Below are positions 5,825 through 5,900 of a stretch of 5,900 nucleotides of DNA, in pieces. The stretch lies in contig JAUYJH010000091.1 of assembly GCA_030688705.1 (NCBI GenBank), forward strand, positions 1-5,900, written 5' to 3'. Each line of letters begins with the position of its first letter. Positions within the stretch are counted from its first letter, which is position 1. The notes under the pieces were generated by a model. That model made no database searches. It worked only from the letters and a program-made list of their open reading frames with translations, and was not told the origin of the DNA. This DNA is from Deltaproteobacteria bacterium (GTDB taxonomy: Bacteria; UBA10199; SPLOWO2-01-44-7). The position numbers and the translations under genes are program-made.

Positions 5825-5900
5825 CCCACAACAAAGTCGAAAAACCTTCTTGAGGACGTTTCAATATCTCAGGGCGAGTAGACTTCATCACTTCACTCAA
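5768..5900 (-). other. Sequence beyond the hemW break, with a coding-like minus-strand frame
   Basis: From about 5768 the DNA no longer encodes HemW. On the minus strand an open frame enters from the right edge and reads LSEVMKSTRPEILKRPQEGF, then TLLWVIEEYTEAQKVCENVRF, which looks like real protein in composition (charged helix, few rare codons). From about residue 45 the same frame runs into the antisense of hemW, so any real gene here would have lost its C-terminal part at the same junction. I do not recognise the family. It could be a truncated gene, the end of a mobile element, or noncoding sequence that happens to be open. Confidence 0.3.

Noticed and set aside
5768..5900. hemW end explained by a single frameshift
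   Set aside because: No frame on the plus strand after 5768 contains the expected C-terminal HemW motif; a junction fits better.

Overview
The window is ordinary bacterial chromosome with two unrecognised genes and an unusual set of short repeats. The organism looks like a Gram-negative, delta-proteobacteria-like environmental lineage. That is an inference from four things: a histidyl-tRNA synthetase with an eight-cysteine insertion domain, a good sigma-54 promoter, an AspRS with the residues of the tRNA-non-discriminating type, and heptanucleotide repeats of a kind I associate with environmental draft genomes. No rRNA, tRNA, CRISPR array or recognisable transposase gene is present.

Layout. 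1-160: a REP-like hairpin at the left edge, then a leader. 161-994 (+): an unrecognised, mostly helical soluble protein of 277 aa. 995-1073: three copies of a 7-bp tandem repeat, then a possible hisS promoter placed so close to the ATG that the mRNA may be leaderless. 1074-2315 (+) hisS and 2312-4078 (+) aspS: a two-gene tRNA synthetase operon with a 4-bp ATGA overlap. hisS carries an in-frame 7-bp tandem repeat exactly in the linker between its catalytic and anticodon-binding domains. 4070-4191: a long AT-rich imperfect inverted repeat, itself roughly 7-bp periodic, lying between (and just including) the stop codons of the convergent genes. 4191-4706 (-): an unrecognised 171-aa protein. 4707-4876: a divergent intergenic region holding a sigma-54 promoter for that gene, a perfect IHF-consensus match upstream of it, and a further inverted repeat where an enhancer-binding protein would be expected. 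4877-5824 (+): hemW, a radical-SAM heme chaperone homologue that loses similarity near residue 297 and lacks its C-terminal domain. 5768-5900: unrelated sequence with a coding-like reading frame on the minus strand, so the hemW end looks like a junction.

How the genes relate. hisS and aspS make His-tRNA and Asp-tRNA and are probably co-transcribed and translationally coupled. The AspRS residues suggest that Asn-tRNA(Asn) is made indirectly, through Asp-tRNA(Asn) and an amidotransferase encoded elsewhere. The 171-aa gene stands alone under an apparent sigma-54 promoter, so it is probably made only in response to a signal. It is the best candidate here for undescribed biology, though the sequence does not reveal its function. 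The heptameric repeats (three different units in 3.2 kb) and the broken hemW point to a locus shaped by repeat spread and rearrangement.
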